Positions 33,921 to 42,149 of a stretch of 49,392 bases of DNA are shown one piece after another (within the stretch, counting starts at the first letter, position 1; the number at the start of each line of letters is the position of its first letter). The notes under the pieces were generated by a model. That model worked only from the letters and a program-made list of their open reading frames with translations, was not told the origin of the DNA and made no database searches. Source of the DNA: an uncultured Pseudomonadota bacterium (lineage in GTDB: Bacteria > Pseudomonadota > Gammaproteobacteria > Steroidobacterales > Steroidobacteraceae); assembly GCA_903839465.1 (NCBI GenBank), contig CAIMCI010000177.1, positions 1 to 49,392 on the forward strand, given 5' to 3'. Made by a program: the position numbers and the translations under genes.

Positions 33921-33952
33921 CCGTCTCCGGCGCGGGCTCGCGCCGGAGACGG
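33921..33952. terminator. Bidirectional hairpin between dctA-like gene and M13 peptidase
   Basis: A perfect 14-bp stem CCGTCTCCGGCGCG / CGCGCCGGAGACGG (33921-33934 and 33939-33952) with the loop GGCT occupies most of the 46-base gap between two convergent genes. No U-tract. It is a likely terminator in both directions. Confidence 0.7.
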
Positions 33953-33961
33953 TCCCGACCG

Positions 33962-35995
33962 CTACCAGATCCTCGTCCGCGCCCCGGCCGGCACGAACAT
34001 GGGATCGCCCGGCCGGACGTCGAAGGCCGCGAAGAACGCGTCCTGGTTGGCGAGCGCGCCGCGGACCCGGAACGCCGGTGGCGAGTGCGGATCGATCTTG
34101 TTGAGCCGGATCGATTCGCTTTCGCGTTCCTTCTGGCGCCAGATGGTGGCGTAGCTCGCAAAGAAGCGCTGGTCGCCGGTCAGGCCGTCGATGACCGGCG
34201 CGGGCTTGCCGCCGAGCGTGCTCTGGTAGGCCCGGTAGGCGACGGCCAGGCCCGAATTGTCGGCGATGTTCTCGCCGAGCGTCAGGTTGCCGTTGATCGG
34301 GTAACCCTTGACCGCCTCGTAGGCCGAGTACTGCGCCACGAGCGCCTCGGTCTTGGCCTTGAAGCGATCATGGTCCTCCGCGGTCCACCAGTCCCGAAGG
34401 TTCCCCTTGCCATCGAACTGCGCGCCCTGGTCGTCGAAGCCATGGCTGATCTCGTGACCGATCACCACACCGATGGCGCCGTAGTTGACCGCGTCGTCCG
34501 CCTCGGCCAGGAAGAACGGCGGCTGCAGGATTGCCGCCGGGAACAGGATTTCGTTGAGCTCCGGGTTGTAGTAGGCGTTGATCGTCTGCGGCGTCGTCGT
34601 CCACTCGTCGCGGTCGATCGGCGTACCGAGCTTGGCGATCTGCCGGTCGGTTTCGAACAGCGTCGCCCGCCTGGCGTTGCCGAGCAGGTCGCCCGGCACG
34701 ACCTTGAGTCTGGCGTAGTCGCGCCAGTGCGCCGGATAGCCGATCTTCGCCGTAAACGCCGCGAGCTTCGCCTGCGCTTCGGCCTTGGTGGCGGGACCCA
34801 TCCAGTCGAGCGAATCGATGCTCCTGCGGAACGTGGCCAGCAGGGTCGCCACCAGCTTCTCGACCCGCGCCTTCGACTCGGGCGGGAACGTCCGTGCCAC
34901 GTACTGGCGGCCGAGGGCTTCGCCCATCGCTCCCTCGGTGAAGCGGACACCGCGCTTCCAGCGCGGTTCGCTGACCGGCACGTCACGGAGCGTAGTGCCA
35001 TAGAAGGCGAACTGCGTGTCGACGAATTCGGCGGACAGGTACGGCGCCGCCTGGTTAAGCACGCGCCACTTCAGGTAGACGCGCCATGTCTCCAGCGGTG
35101 TCGTCCTGACGATGTCGCCGAGCTTGCTGACGTAGCTCGGCTGGCTGACCGTCAGATCGGTGATCTTGCCGGCGACGCCGATCGCGGCGAGAAAGCGCGG
35201 CCAGTCAATGTCGTGACTGAGCCCCGCAAGCCCGGTCGTCGCCATCTTGTTGTAGCCCTTCACCGGATCGCGGTTTTCCACCTTGGTCCACTGGGCCTCG
35301 GCAATGCGCGTCTCGAGGGCGAGGACGTCCGTGGCCTTCGCCTGGGGATCGGCGAGGCCGATCTTGCCGAGCATCACCGCGACGTAGTCGCGGTACTTCG
35401 TACGGAAACCCTTCAGCTTCTCGTCATCGCTGAGGTAATAGTCGCGGTCCGGCAGGCCAAGACCCGACTGCACCAGATCGACGATGTAGCGGGTGGAATC
35501 CCGGTTGTCCTGGTGAATGGCGAAGTCGAGAGGACCGTTGACGCCTATACGGTCGAGATAGCCAAACTCGGCGACGACATCGCTCGCGGACTTGAGCGCA
35601 TCGATGCGCGCAAAATCGGCCGCCACAGGCTTTGCGCCCGCCGCGTTGACCGTCTTTTCATCCATGAAGGACGCGAAGAGCGCGCGCAGTTTAGCCGCGT
35701 CGGGATCGACCTTGGCACCCGCCGGTGCCGGCTCCTCGAGGATGGACCGCAGCAGGCGCCGGGCGCTGTCGTCGAGTTCATTGAAGGCGCCCCAGCGCGC
35801 CTTGTCGGCCGGAATCTCGGCGCGGTCGAGCCAGCCACCGTTGACGTAGCGGTAAAAATCGTCCTGCGGACGGACCTTGGTATCGAAGTTGGCGGCGTCG
35901 AGGCCGGCAGCGGTTGGCGCGCCGGCCGACGACACCGAGACGAGGCCGCTGGCGATGCCGGCGACCACGCCTATCCTGAGGCGCTTGAAGTCCAT
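33962..35995 (-). CDS. M13-family (neprilysin/PepO-like) zinc metallopeptidase
   Basis: M13 enzymes are secreted or periplasmic peptidases that cleave short peptides. The 677-residue product begins with a signal peptide (MDFKRLRIGVVAGIASGLVS). Catalytic motifs are HEISHGFDDQGAQFDGKGNL (HExxH), ENIADNSGLAVAYRAY (the third zinc ligand Glu and ExxxD) and the substrate-binding NAYYNPELNEI. The C-terminus ends RIW, close to the CxxW usual in the family. The ATG at 35995 is chosen because it begins the signal peptide. The neighbouring RRM gene ends in its own terminator upstream, so this gene is probably transcribed alone. Confidence 0.93.
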   Translation of the reverse strand: MDFKRLRIGVVAGIASGLVSVSSAGAPTAAGLDAANFDTKVRPQDDFYRYVNGGWLDRAEIPADKARWGAFNELDDSARRLLRSILEEPAPAGAKVDPDAAKLRALFASFMDEKTVNAAGAKPVAADFARIDALKSASDVVAEFGYLDRIGVNGPLDFAIHQDNRDSTRYIVDLVQSGLGLPDRDYYLSDDEKLKGFRTKYRDYVAVMLGKIGLADPQAKATDVLALETRIAEAQWTKVENRDPVKGYNKMATTGLAGLSHDIDWPRFLAAIGVAGKITDLTVSQPSYVSKLGDIVRTTPLETWRVYLKWRVLNQAAPYLSAEFVDTQFAFYGTTLRDVPVSEPRWKRGVRFTEGAMGEALGRQYVARTFPPESKARVEKLVATLLATFRRSIDSLDWMGPATKAEAQAKLAAFTAKIGYPAHWRDYARLKVVPGDLLGNARRATLFETDRQIAKLGTPIDRDEWTTTPQTINAYYNPELNEILFPAAILQPPFFLAEADDAVNYGAIGVVIGHEISHGFDDQGAQFDGKGNLRDWWTAEDHDRFKAKTEALVAQYSAYEAVKGYPINGNLTLGENIADNSGLAVAYRAYQSTLGGKPAPVIDGLTGDQRFFASYATIWRQKERESESIRLNKIDPHSPPAFRVRGALANQDAFFAAFDVRPGDPMFVPAGARTRIW

Positions 35996-36097
35996 GTTTG
36001 AAGCCCGGTTGAAGTCTGCGATGGCAGACGATGGAACAATTTTACGCACCGGCCCATGGCGCGCCAGAGCGACCTGCGCCCCGCCCGTCCGCGGACG

Positions 36098-36135
36098 AAA
36101 AAAAAGGCCCTGCAGGACAACGTCCCGCAAGGCCT
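36098..36135 (-). terminator. Intrinsic terminator downstream of the RRM gene
   Basis: On the minus strand a 14-bp stem (AGGCCTTGCGGGAC / GTCCTGCAGGGCCT, two G-U pairs) with a 3-base loop is followed by eight T residues (plus 36098-36105). It starts 75 bases after the stop of the RNA-binding protein and is the only classical U-tract terminator clearly seen in the window. Confidence 0.88.
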
Positions 36136-36210
36136 GTCTCGCGGCGCCGGGGTTAGCCGACGCTTACGGGACGAGCTGCCCTTGACGGACAGCCCTTCGT
36201 GGAGCCGCTG

Positions 36211-36540
36211 TTACCAGCGACCGCCACCACCACCGCCGCCGCCGCCGCCGCCGAAGCGGTTGCCACCGCCCGGACGACCGCCGCCACCGCCGGTGCGCGG
36301 CTTGTCCTGCGCTTCGTTCACGCGCAGAGGACGGCCGCCCATCGAGTGCCCGTTGAGCGCCGCAATGGCACGCACCGAGTCAGCCTGGGACATTTCGACA
36401 AAACCGAAGCCGCGCGGACGGCCCGTCTCACGATCCATCGGAAGGGAGACCGATTCGACGGTACCGTGCGCCGAGAACAGGGCACGGACCGCTTCTTCGT
36501 CGGCCGAGAAAGGCAAGTTGCCTACGTAGATCTTCGCCAT
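36211..36540 (-). CDS. Glycine-rich RRM RNA-binding protein
   Basis: The 109-residue protein has one RNA-recognition motif (about 1-80) with RNP2 IYVGNL and RNP1 RGFGFVEM, followed by a glycine-rich tail (about 84-109) ending GGGGRW. Small bacterial RRM proteins of this type often respond to cold or stress and may act as RNA chaperones. The tail is coded by GGN triplet runs that look prone to slippage. The ATG at 36540 gives the family start MAKIYVGNLPF. A leader of up to about 400 bases and a strong terminator frame the gene as a single transcription unit. Confidence 0.92.
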   Translation of the reverse strand: MAKIYVGNLPFSADEEAVRALFSAHGTVESVSLPMDRETGRPRGFGFVEMSQADSVRAIAALNGHSMGGRPLRVNEAQDKPRTGGGGGRPGGGNRFGGGGGGGGGGGRW

Positions 36541-36955
36541 GAGTAAAACAAACTCCAAACAATCGGCCCCCGACACGCAGCAAGCACGCTGGGACCCACA
36601 CAGCAGGAGTGCGTCGGACGATGGCGTAGAGGATTGAGCCCCTGACGATCCGTGGCGACGACTCCTGTCACCTGATCGCAGTCAATTCGGCTCGGTCGGT
36701 GCGCTAAGGGCGCAGAGAACAGGACGGAAGGGCGACGATCGGGCCGGAGACTAACAGATTTCGCCGGGTGTGTCGCGTTGCTTGTCAAGAGCGTCGCAAA
36801 CAGGCCACCGGGCGGCCCCGCGGCGACCGATGCTGCGGCGCGCCACGCGCCGGGCGCGCCGGGCGCCTCCGGCGCCCGGCTTTGCCAGCGCTGCCCGACT
36901 GTGCGAGGGTGACCGCCCCGAAACGGTGCGCGCTGGCGCAGGCAGTACAGAACCC
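36541..36955. other. 415-base divergent intergenic region
   Basis: This is the longest stretch without a gene. It separates the RRM gene (minus) from the APC permease (plus). On the minus strand TTGACA occurs at plus 36783-36788 but lacks a good -10 at standard spacing. A C-tract/G-tract hairpin lies at 36858-36880. Short open frames exist on both strands but have no ribosome sites or family-like sequence. A long structured leader for the RRM gene is possible. Confidence 0.5.
36858..36880 (+). terminator. Hairpin in the leader of the APC permease
   Basis: GCCGGGCGCC / GGCGCCCGGC forms a perfect 10-bp stem with the loop TCC and is followed by TTT, 75 bases before the permease ATG. It could be an attenuator in the permease leader or a terminator for read-through. 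No leader peptide was recognised. Confidence 0.4.
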
Positions 36956-38407
36956 ATGGGAATCTGGTCGCGGAAATCGGTCGCCACGCTGTCCGAGGAG
37001 GCCTACGGTACGTCCGGGGTTCGGTTCAAGCGCTCGCTCGGCGTGATTTCCCTGACCGCGTTCGGCGTCGGCTCGACCGTCGGCGCCGGCATCTTCTCGA
37101 TGACCGGCGACGTGGCCGCGCACCAGGCCGGCCCGGCCGTGACGCTGTCGTTCGTCATCGCCAGCATCGCCTGCTTCTTCGCCGGCCTCTGCTACGCCGA
37201 ATTCGCGGCGATGGTGCCGATTTCGGGCAGCGCCTACTCCTATTCGTACGCGACCATGGGCGAAGGCATCGCCTGGGTCATCGGCTGGAGCCTGATGCTC
37301 GAGTGGCTGTTCGCGGCCTCGGTGGTCGCGATCAGCTGGTCCGGTTACGTGACGGCGGCGCTGAAGGACATCGGCGTCGTCCTGCCCCAGGCGCTCGCCT
37401 CATCGCCGCTCACCCTCGACGCTGCCGGCCACATTGTCCGCTCCGGTGCGCTGGTCGACCTGCCGGCGGTGCTGGTGATACTCGCCTGCACGGGCCTTTG
37501 CATCTACGGCACGAAGACGTCGGCGATCGTCAACAACGTCATTGTCGTCGCCAAGGTCTGCGCGCTTCTGGCGATCATGGTGGTCGGCCTGCAGCACATC
37601 GAGCCGGCGCACTGGAAGCCGTTCGTCCCGACCAACGAGGGCAGCTTCGGCCATTTCGGCTGGTCAGGCGTCGCCAGTGGCGCCGGAACGCTCTTCTTTG
37701 CCTACATCGGCTTCGACGGTGTCTCGACCCTCGCCGAGGAGACCAAGAACCCGCAGCGGACGCTGCCGGCGGCCCTTGGCCTCACGCTGTTCGTCTGCAC
37801 GTTCCTCTACGTCGGCGTGAGTCTCGCGATCACCGGGCTCGCCGACTACCGCACCCTGGGCGTCGCCGACCCCCTCTACCAGGCGCTCAGCGCCTCGACC
37901 GTGCCGCTCGGCTGGCTGAAGGTGGTCGTCGGCCTCGTCGCTATCGTCGGTCTCGTGTCCGTGGTGCTGGCGAGCATCATCGGCCAGGTGCGCATCTTCT
38001 ACTCGATGAGCCGCGACGGCCTGCTGCCGGCATCGCTCGGCCGGATCAACCCGCGGACCAACACGCCGGTGCTGGGCACGCTGGTCACCGGCCTCGTCGC
38101 CGCCCTCACGGCCGGCTTCACGCCGCTTGGCCTGCTGGGCGAACTGATTTCGATCGGCACGCTGCTCGCCTTCGCGGTCGTGTGCGCCGGCATTCTCGTG
38201 CTGCGCCGGATCGCACCCGACCAGGCGCGCCCGTTTCGCACGCCGTGGGTTCCGTTCGTACCGCTGGCCGGCATCGCGACCTGCGCGGCGCTGATGTACA
38301 GCCTGCCGAACGACACCTGGATCCGGCTCGTGGTCTGGCTTGGCGTAGGCGCCATCGTCTACTACGCCTACGGGCGCCGCCACTCGAAGCTGCGCAACGC
38401 CGCCTAG
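36956..38407 (+). CDS. APC-superfamily amino acid permease (cationic amino acid transporter type)
   Basis: The 483-residue protein has about twelve membrane helices and the APC helix-1 motif GVGSTVGAGIFSMTGDVAA. The sequence FFAYIGFDGVSTLAEETKNPQRTLP matches the cationic amino acid transporter (CAT/YfnA) group. The start at 36956 is chosen for the family N-terminus; no clear ribosome site is seen. It converges on the AruH-like gene with stops overlapping in a shared CTAG. With AruH and AruI neighbours, arginine is a reasonable substrate guess (inference). Confidence 0.88.
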   Translation: MGIWSRKSVATLSEEAYGTSGVRFKRSLGVISLTAFGVGSTVGAGIFSMTGDVAAHQAGPAVTLSFVIASIACFFAGLCYAEFAAMVPISGSAYSYSYATMGEGIAWVIGWSLMLEWLFAASVVAISWSGYVTAALKDIGVVLPQALASSPLTLDAAGHIVRSGALVDLPAVLVILACTGLCIYGTKTSAIVNNVIVVAKVCALLAIMVVGLQHIEPAHWKPFVPTNEGSFGHFGWSGVASGAGTLFFAYIGFDGVSTLAEETKNPQRTLPAALGLTLFVCTFLYVGVSLAITGLADYRTLGVADPLYQALSASTVPLGWLKVVVGLVAIVGLVSVVLASIIGQVRIFYSMSRDGLLPASLGRINPRTNTPVLGTLVTGLVAALTAGFTPLGLLGELISIGTLLAFAVVCAGILVLRRIAPDQARPFRTPWVPFVPLAGIATCAALMYSLPNDTWIRLVVWLGVGAIVYYAYGRRHSKLRNAA

Positions 38408-39573
38408 CGCGCAAGGCCCGCACAGAAACGCTGGACCCGGCGGCAGCCTTCGGCGATCAGGTCGGGCCGGGTCGCGAAGCTCAGCCGCACGAAGCCGTCG
38501 GTGGCCCGGCCGAACGCAGCGCCGTCGACCACCGACACCCGCTCGGTCGCGTACAGCCGGTTCATGAATTCGCCACTGCCAAGACCGGTGCCGCGAACGT
38601 CGAGCAGCACGAACATTCCGGCGTCCGGGCGGCGCACGCGGGTCCCCGGCGCACCGGCGAGACCCGCCAGCATGAGATCGGCCCGCTCCGCGAGGTAGGC
38701 ACGCGCGGTCGCCTCGCAGCGCTCGCTGAGCTCGAGCGCGGTCACGGCCGCTTCCTGTATGAAGCCCGGCAGCCCGAAGAGCATGCACATCGTCAGCGCC
38801 TCGACGGCGCTGACGCATTCACGCGGGCCCACCAGCCAGCCGACGCGCCAGCCGGTCATCGCGTGCGTCTTAGACAGGCTGCCGATGCTGACCACGCGCT
38901 CCGGGAGCGCGGCGGCGAGGCCGGGCACCCGACCGTCTGGCGCAATGCCCGCGTAGACTTCGTCGGCGACGATCACCAGGTCGCGGCGCCGCGCTTCCTC
39001 GGCGACGACCGCGAGGTCGGACTCGCTCATGATCGTGCCGGTGGGATTGTTGGGCGTGGTCAGCAGCACGATCCGCGTGCGCTCGGACAACGCCGCGCGG
39101 AAAGCGTCGGCATCGAACCGGAACGCCGATTCGCCGGCCAGGACCACGCGGACGAGGCGCGCGCCGCCGGCCTCGATCGTCGCCGGATAGGTCGTGTACA
39201 TCGGATCGAAGGCGACGACCTCGTCGCCCGGTCCGGCCAGACACATCATCGCCGCGAACAGCGCGTTCTGACCGCCCGACAGGACGGCGACCTGATCCGC
39301 ACCGACGACCTGCCCCGTGCGCCGCTGATGCACAGCAGCAATGGCATGGCGCAGGCCTTCCCGACCACCCGCCGGCGTGTAATGCGTGTCACCGGAGCGC
39401 AGCCCCGCGATCGCGCGATCAACGATTTCCGGGGCGGTATCGAGATCGGGATCGCCCACCGACAGCACGACGACGTCCTCGCCGCGGTCCTCCGCGGCGC
39501 GTGCCGCATAGTGGGTTACCCAGGCATCGGCACCCTCACCGGAAATCCGCTTCACCAATGCAGAAAACTTCAT
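38404..39573 (-). CDS. aruH: AruH-like arginine:pyruvate transaminase (class I/II aminotransferase)
   Basis: The 389-residue PLP enzyme has VLSVGDPDLDTAPEIVD, THYTPAGGREGLRHAIA, TTPNNPTG, ADEVYAG and the PLP lysine in SIGSLSKTHAMTGWRVGW. The last motif and the N-terminus (FSALVKRISGEGADAW) resemble Pseudomonas AruH, which moves the amino group from arginine to pyruvate to give 2-ketoarginine. The divergent neighbour is AruI-like, the next enzyme of that route, which supports the assignment. The ATG at 39573 is preferred, because an upstream ATG at 39618 would lie in the putative -10. Other branched or aromatic substrates cannot be excluded. Confidence 0.8.
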   Translation of the reverse strand: MKFSALVKRISGEGADAWVTHYAARAAEDRGEDVVVLSVGDPDLDTAPEIVDRAIAGLRSGDTHYTPAGGREGLRHAIAAVHQRRTGQVVGADQVAVLSGGQNALFAAMMCLAGPGDEVVAFDPMYTTYPATIEAGGARLVRVVLAGESAFRFDADAFRAALSERTRIVLLTTPNNPTGTIMSESDLAVVAEEARRRDLVIVADEVYAGIAPDGRVPGLAAALPERVVSIGSLSKTHAMTGWRVGWLVGPRECVSAVEALTMCMLFGLPGFIQEAAVTALELSERCEATARAYLAERADLMLAGLAGAPGTRVRRPDAGMFVLLDVRGTGLGSGEFMNRLYATERVSVVDGAAFGRATDGFVRLSFATRPDLIAEGCRRVQRFCAGLAR

Positions 39574-39616
39574 GCGCGACGCCACTCCGACCTTGCGCTG
39601 CCCGATAGCGCTCTGC

Positions 39617-39640
39617 ATATTAGCGCACCTGTTGAACAGG
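39617..39640 (-). promoter_or_regulatory. Candidate aruH promoter with 13-bp dyad
   Basis: In the 195-base divergent gap between aruH and aruI, the minus strand carries TAATAT (plus 39617-39622), a good -10 about 45 bases before the aruH ATG. The perfect dyad CCTGTTGAACAGG (39628-39640) lies just upstream of it, in the promoter spacer. This is a typical repressor site position; the regulator is unknown. Confidence 0.4.
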
Positions 39641-39768
39641 GATTCAGCAACGCGGTGGCCACGGACCGGCAACGTTGGCGGCGCGCCTGTATGGCGCGCT
39701 ACCCGTGACCGGCCGGAACGAGAAGCACCGCCCGTCGGGCGACGTCCACGCACCAGAGGTCTGCAACC

Positions 39769-41370
39769 ATGTCAGCGAACCGGCTCACCGTCGGTGAATA
39801 CCTTTCGGCCACGCTTGCACTGAACGGCATCGACACCGTGTTCGGCATTCCGGGCGTCCATACGCTCGAGCTGTATCGCGGCCTGGCGAAGAGCAGCATG
39901 CGGCATGTCCTCGTGCGCCACGAACAGGGTGCCGGCTTCGCGGCCGACGGCCATGCCCGCCTCTCCGGCCGGCCGGCCGCGGCGATGGTCATTTCGGGAC
40001 CCGGCCTGACGAACATACTGACCGCGCTCGGCCAGGCTTACACCGACTCGGTGCCGCTCCTCGTGATTGCCAGCACGGCCGCGCGCCATTCGCTCGGCAA
40101 GCAGTGGGGCGCCCTGCACGAACTGCGCGGGCAGCGCGAGATCGCCGCCGCCGTCACCGGCCATGCCGGCCATGCGGACCGTGCGGAAGACGTCCGCGAC
40201 CATCTCAAGCTCGCCTTCGCCGCGATGGCCGGGCCGCGGCCGCGGCCGGCGTACCTGGAAATTCCGCTCGACGTGCTCTCCGAGACGACCGCTCTCGTGC
40301 CGGAGCGATTTCCCGCGCCACCGACCCGGCCCGTGGCCGCCGCGGCAGCCATTGCCGCCGCTGCCGCCGCCATCAATCCGGCCCGCAACCCGCTCGTGAT
40401 CGCCGGTGGTGGCGCAACGCACGCCACCGATGCGCTGCGGGCGCTCGTCGAGGCGCTGGGCGCGCCTTGCCTTCTGACCACGGCGGGCAAGGGCCTCCTG
40501 CCGGAGGCGCATCCGCTCAATGCCGGGGCGTCCCTGCCCTACCCGGCGGCACAGGCCGCGGTCGCCGGGGCCGACGTGGTCATCGCGGTCGGCACCGAAC
40601 TGGCGGAAACGGACCACTACCTCCCGGTCCTGCCGCTGCACGGTGCGCTGGTGCGCATCGACGTCGATCCGGCCAAGCTTGCCGATCAATATGCCAACGC
40701 GGTGCCGGTACTGAGCGATGCCGGCGCGGCGCTGGCAGCCCTTGGTGCCGCACTCGTCCCCTCGGCAACGCGTGCCAGCGCCGAGGCGAGTGCCGCGCGC
40801 GTGCGCGCGATCCGCGCCGCCATCGCCGACCGACTCGACGCGCCGACCCGGGTGCTGCACGGCCTGCTCGGCGCGATCCGCGCCGCCCTGCCGGCCGATG
40901 CCGCCGTGTTCAGCGACATGACGCAGATCGCCTACGCGGGCAACTACGGCTTCGCCACGGACCTGCCGCGAACCTGGTTTCACCCGTCAGGGTACGGCAC
41001 GCTCGGCTACGCGCTGCCGGCGGCGATCGGCGCCAAGCTCGCCTGCCCCGGGCGCACGGTGGTCGCACTCGCCGGGGACTTCGGCCTGCAGTTCACTCTC
41101 CACGAGCTCATCACGGCCGTCGAGCACGCGTTGCCCCTGCCCATCGTGGTCTGGAACAACGACGCGCTGGGCCAGATCCGCGATGACATGATCGGTGCCC
41201 ACATCCCGCCGCTCGGCGTCGTCGGCCTGAATCCGGACTTCGTGGCACTGGGCCGGGCCTACGGCGCGCGTGCCGAGCGGGTCGAATCGGCCGCCGCGCT
41301 CGGCGCGGCCCTCGGGCGCTCCCTCACGGCGCCAGGACCCACGCTGATCGAGGTGCGCCTGCCCGGTTGA
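39769..41370 (+). CDS. aruI: AruI-like 2-ketoarginine (5-guanidino-2-oxopentanoate) decarboxylase
   Basis: The 533-residue protein is a thiamine-diphosphate enzyme of the acetolactate synthase fold: N-terminal Pyr domain with GIDTVFGIPGVHTLELYRGL and the catalytic glutamate in RHEQGAGFAADGHA, a central domain, and a C-terminal PP domain with GDFGLQFTLHEL ... WNNDALGQI. The FGIPGVHTLELYRGLA sequence is close to Pseudomonas AruI, which converts 2-ketoarginine to 4-guanidinobutyraldehyde. The divergent aruH-like gene fits. AGAGG nine bases before the ATG supports the start. A general acetolactate synthase or benzoylformate-type enzyme is the alternative. Confidence 0.82.
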   Translation: MSANRLTVGEYLSATLALNGIDTVFGIPGVHTLELYRGLAKSSMRHVLVRHEQGAGFAADGHARLSGRPAAAMVISGPGLTNILTALGQAYTDSVPLLVIASTAARHSLGKQWGALHELRGQREIAAAVTGHAGHADRAEDVRDHLKLAFAAMAGPRPRPAYLEIPLDVLSETTALVPERFPAPPTRPVAAAAAIAAAAAAINPARNPLVIAGGGATHATDALRALVEALGAPCLLTTAGKGLLPEAHPLNAGASLPYPAAQAAVAGADVVIAVGTELAETDHYLPVLPLHGALVRIDVDPAKLADQYANAVPVLSDAGAALAALGAALVPSATRASAEASAARVRAIRAAIADRLDAPTRVLHGLLGAIRAALPADAAVFSDMTQIAYAGNYGFATDLPRTWFHPSGYGTLGYALPAAIGAKLACPGRTVVALAGDFGLQFTLHELITAVEHALPLPIVVWNNDALGQIRDDMIGAHIPPLGVVGLNPDFVALGRAYGARAERVESAAALGAALGRSLTAPGPTLIEVRLPG

Positions 41371-41457
41371 GCGATGGACCGCTCGCGGCGGCGTGCCGCA
41401 GGCAGCGCGGGTCGCGCATCCGGCGAAGGCGGTGATCGCTTGGCCTTCTCATTGACC

Positions 41458-41504
41458 GGTGCCCGCCTTAGCGCATAGGCCGGACGCCTAAGCCGCCCGG
41501 CACC
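41458..41504. terminator. Imperfect hairpin between aruI and ribE
   Basis: GGTGCC...CTTAG (from 41458) can pair with CTAAG...GGCACC (to 41504) in the 161-base gap between the convergent aruI and ribE. The arms are interrupted. It may terminate one or both units; the rest of the gap holds nothing recognised. Confidence 0.3.
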
Positions 41505-41531
41505 CATCCCACCACCACCGGGCAGGTCCGG

Positions 41532-42149
41532 TCAGGCGGTAGGCGTGCCCGGATCGGACGATGCCTTCATCAGGCGATCGACGTAGCGGGCGATGACATC
41601 AATCTCGAGATTGACGGCAGCACCCTTCACCAGGCCGCCGAGAGTCGTCACGGTCCGCGTGTGCGGGATGAGGTTGACGCCGAAGGTGCGAGCGTCCACT
41701 TCGTTGACGGTCAGGCTGACGCCCTCGACCGTCACCGATCCCTTGGGCGCGAGATACCGGGCAAGACCTGCCGGAACCTCGATCACCACCCGCCACGAAC
41801 GCGCGTCGTCGCGCGTCGAGACGACCCGGCCGAGGCCGTCGACATGGCCGGTCACGTAGTGTCCGCCAAGTGCATCGCCGGCCCGCAGCGCGGGCTCGAG
41901 ATTGACCGGCGAGTCCTTGCCGAGCGAACCGAGGGTCGTCAGCGCCAGCGTCTCGCGGGAAACGTCGGCCGTGAAGCCGGTACCCGTCAACGTCACGACC
42001 GTCAGGCACGCGCCGGACACGCTGATGCTGTCACCGATCGCGACGCGGCCGAGGTCCAGCGCCCCGGTATCGATCACGAGGCGCACGTCCCCACCCACCG
42101 GTTCCAGGTCCCTGATCCGGCCGATGGCCTGCACGATCCCGGTGAACAT
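41532..42149 (-). CDS. ribE: RibE, riboflavin synthase (alpha subunit)
   Basis: RibE dismutates two lumazines into riboflavin. The 205-residue protein has the two tandem lumazine-binding repeats, beginning [12 protein letters not shown], with GDSISVSGACLTV and HYVTGHVDGLGRV in the first and KGSVTVEGVSLTVN in the second. It overlaps the ribD stop by one base (TGATG). Normally ribBA follows; here the next genes are the inserted block. Confidence 0.96.
   Translation of the reverse strand: MFTGIVQAIGRIRDLEPVGGDVRLVIDTGALDLGRVAIGDSISVSGACLTVVTLTGTGFTADVSRETLALTTLGSLGKDSPVNLEPALRAGDALGGHYVTGHVDGLGRVVSTRDDARSWRVVIEVPAGLARYLAPKGSVTVEGVSLTVNEVDARTFGVNLIPHTRTVTTLGGLVKGAAVNLEIDVIARYVDRLMKASSDPGTPTA

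Noticed and set aside
36215-36290. CCN triplet run as a CRISPR-like or satellite repeat
   Set aside because: It is in frame within the RRM gene and encodes the glycine-rich tail.
36522-36987. Two short minus-strand frames in the region upstream of the RRM gene
   Set aside because: No ribosome sites, no recognisable family, and biased composition; treated as non-coding leader.
39574-39618. Earlier start for aruH at the ATG at 39618
   Set aside because: It would overlap the best -10 element and add residues not found in AruH-like proteins.
32515-41531. A mobile genetic element carrying the inserted module
   Set aside because: No integrase, transposase, tRNA border or direct repeat could be found at either end, so mobility is not supported by the sequence.
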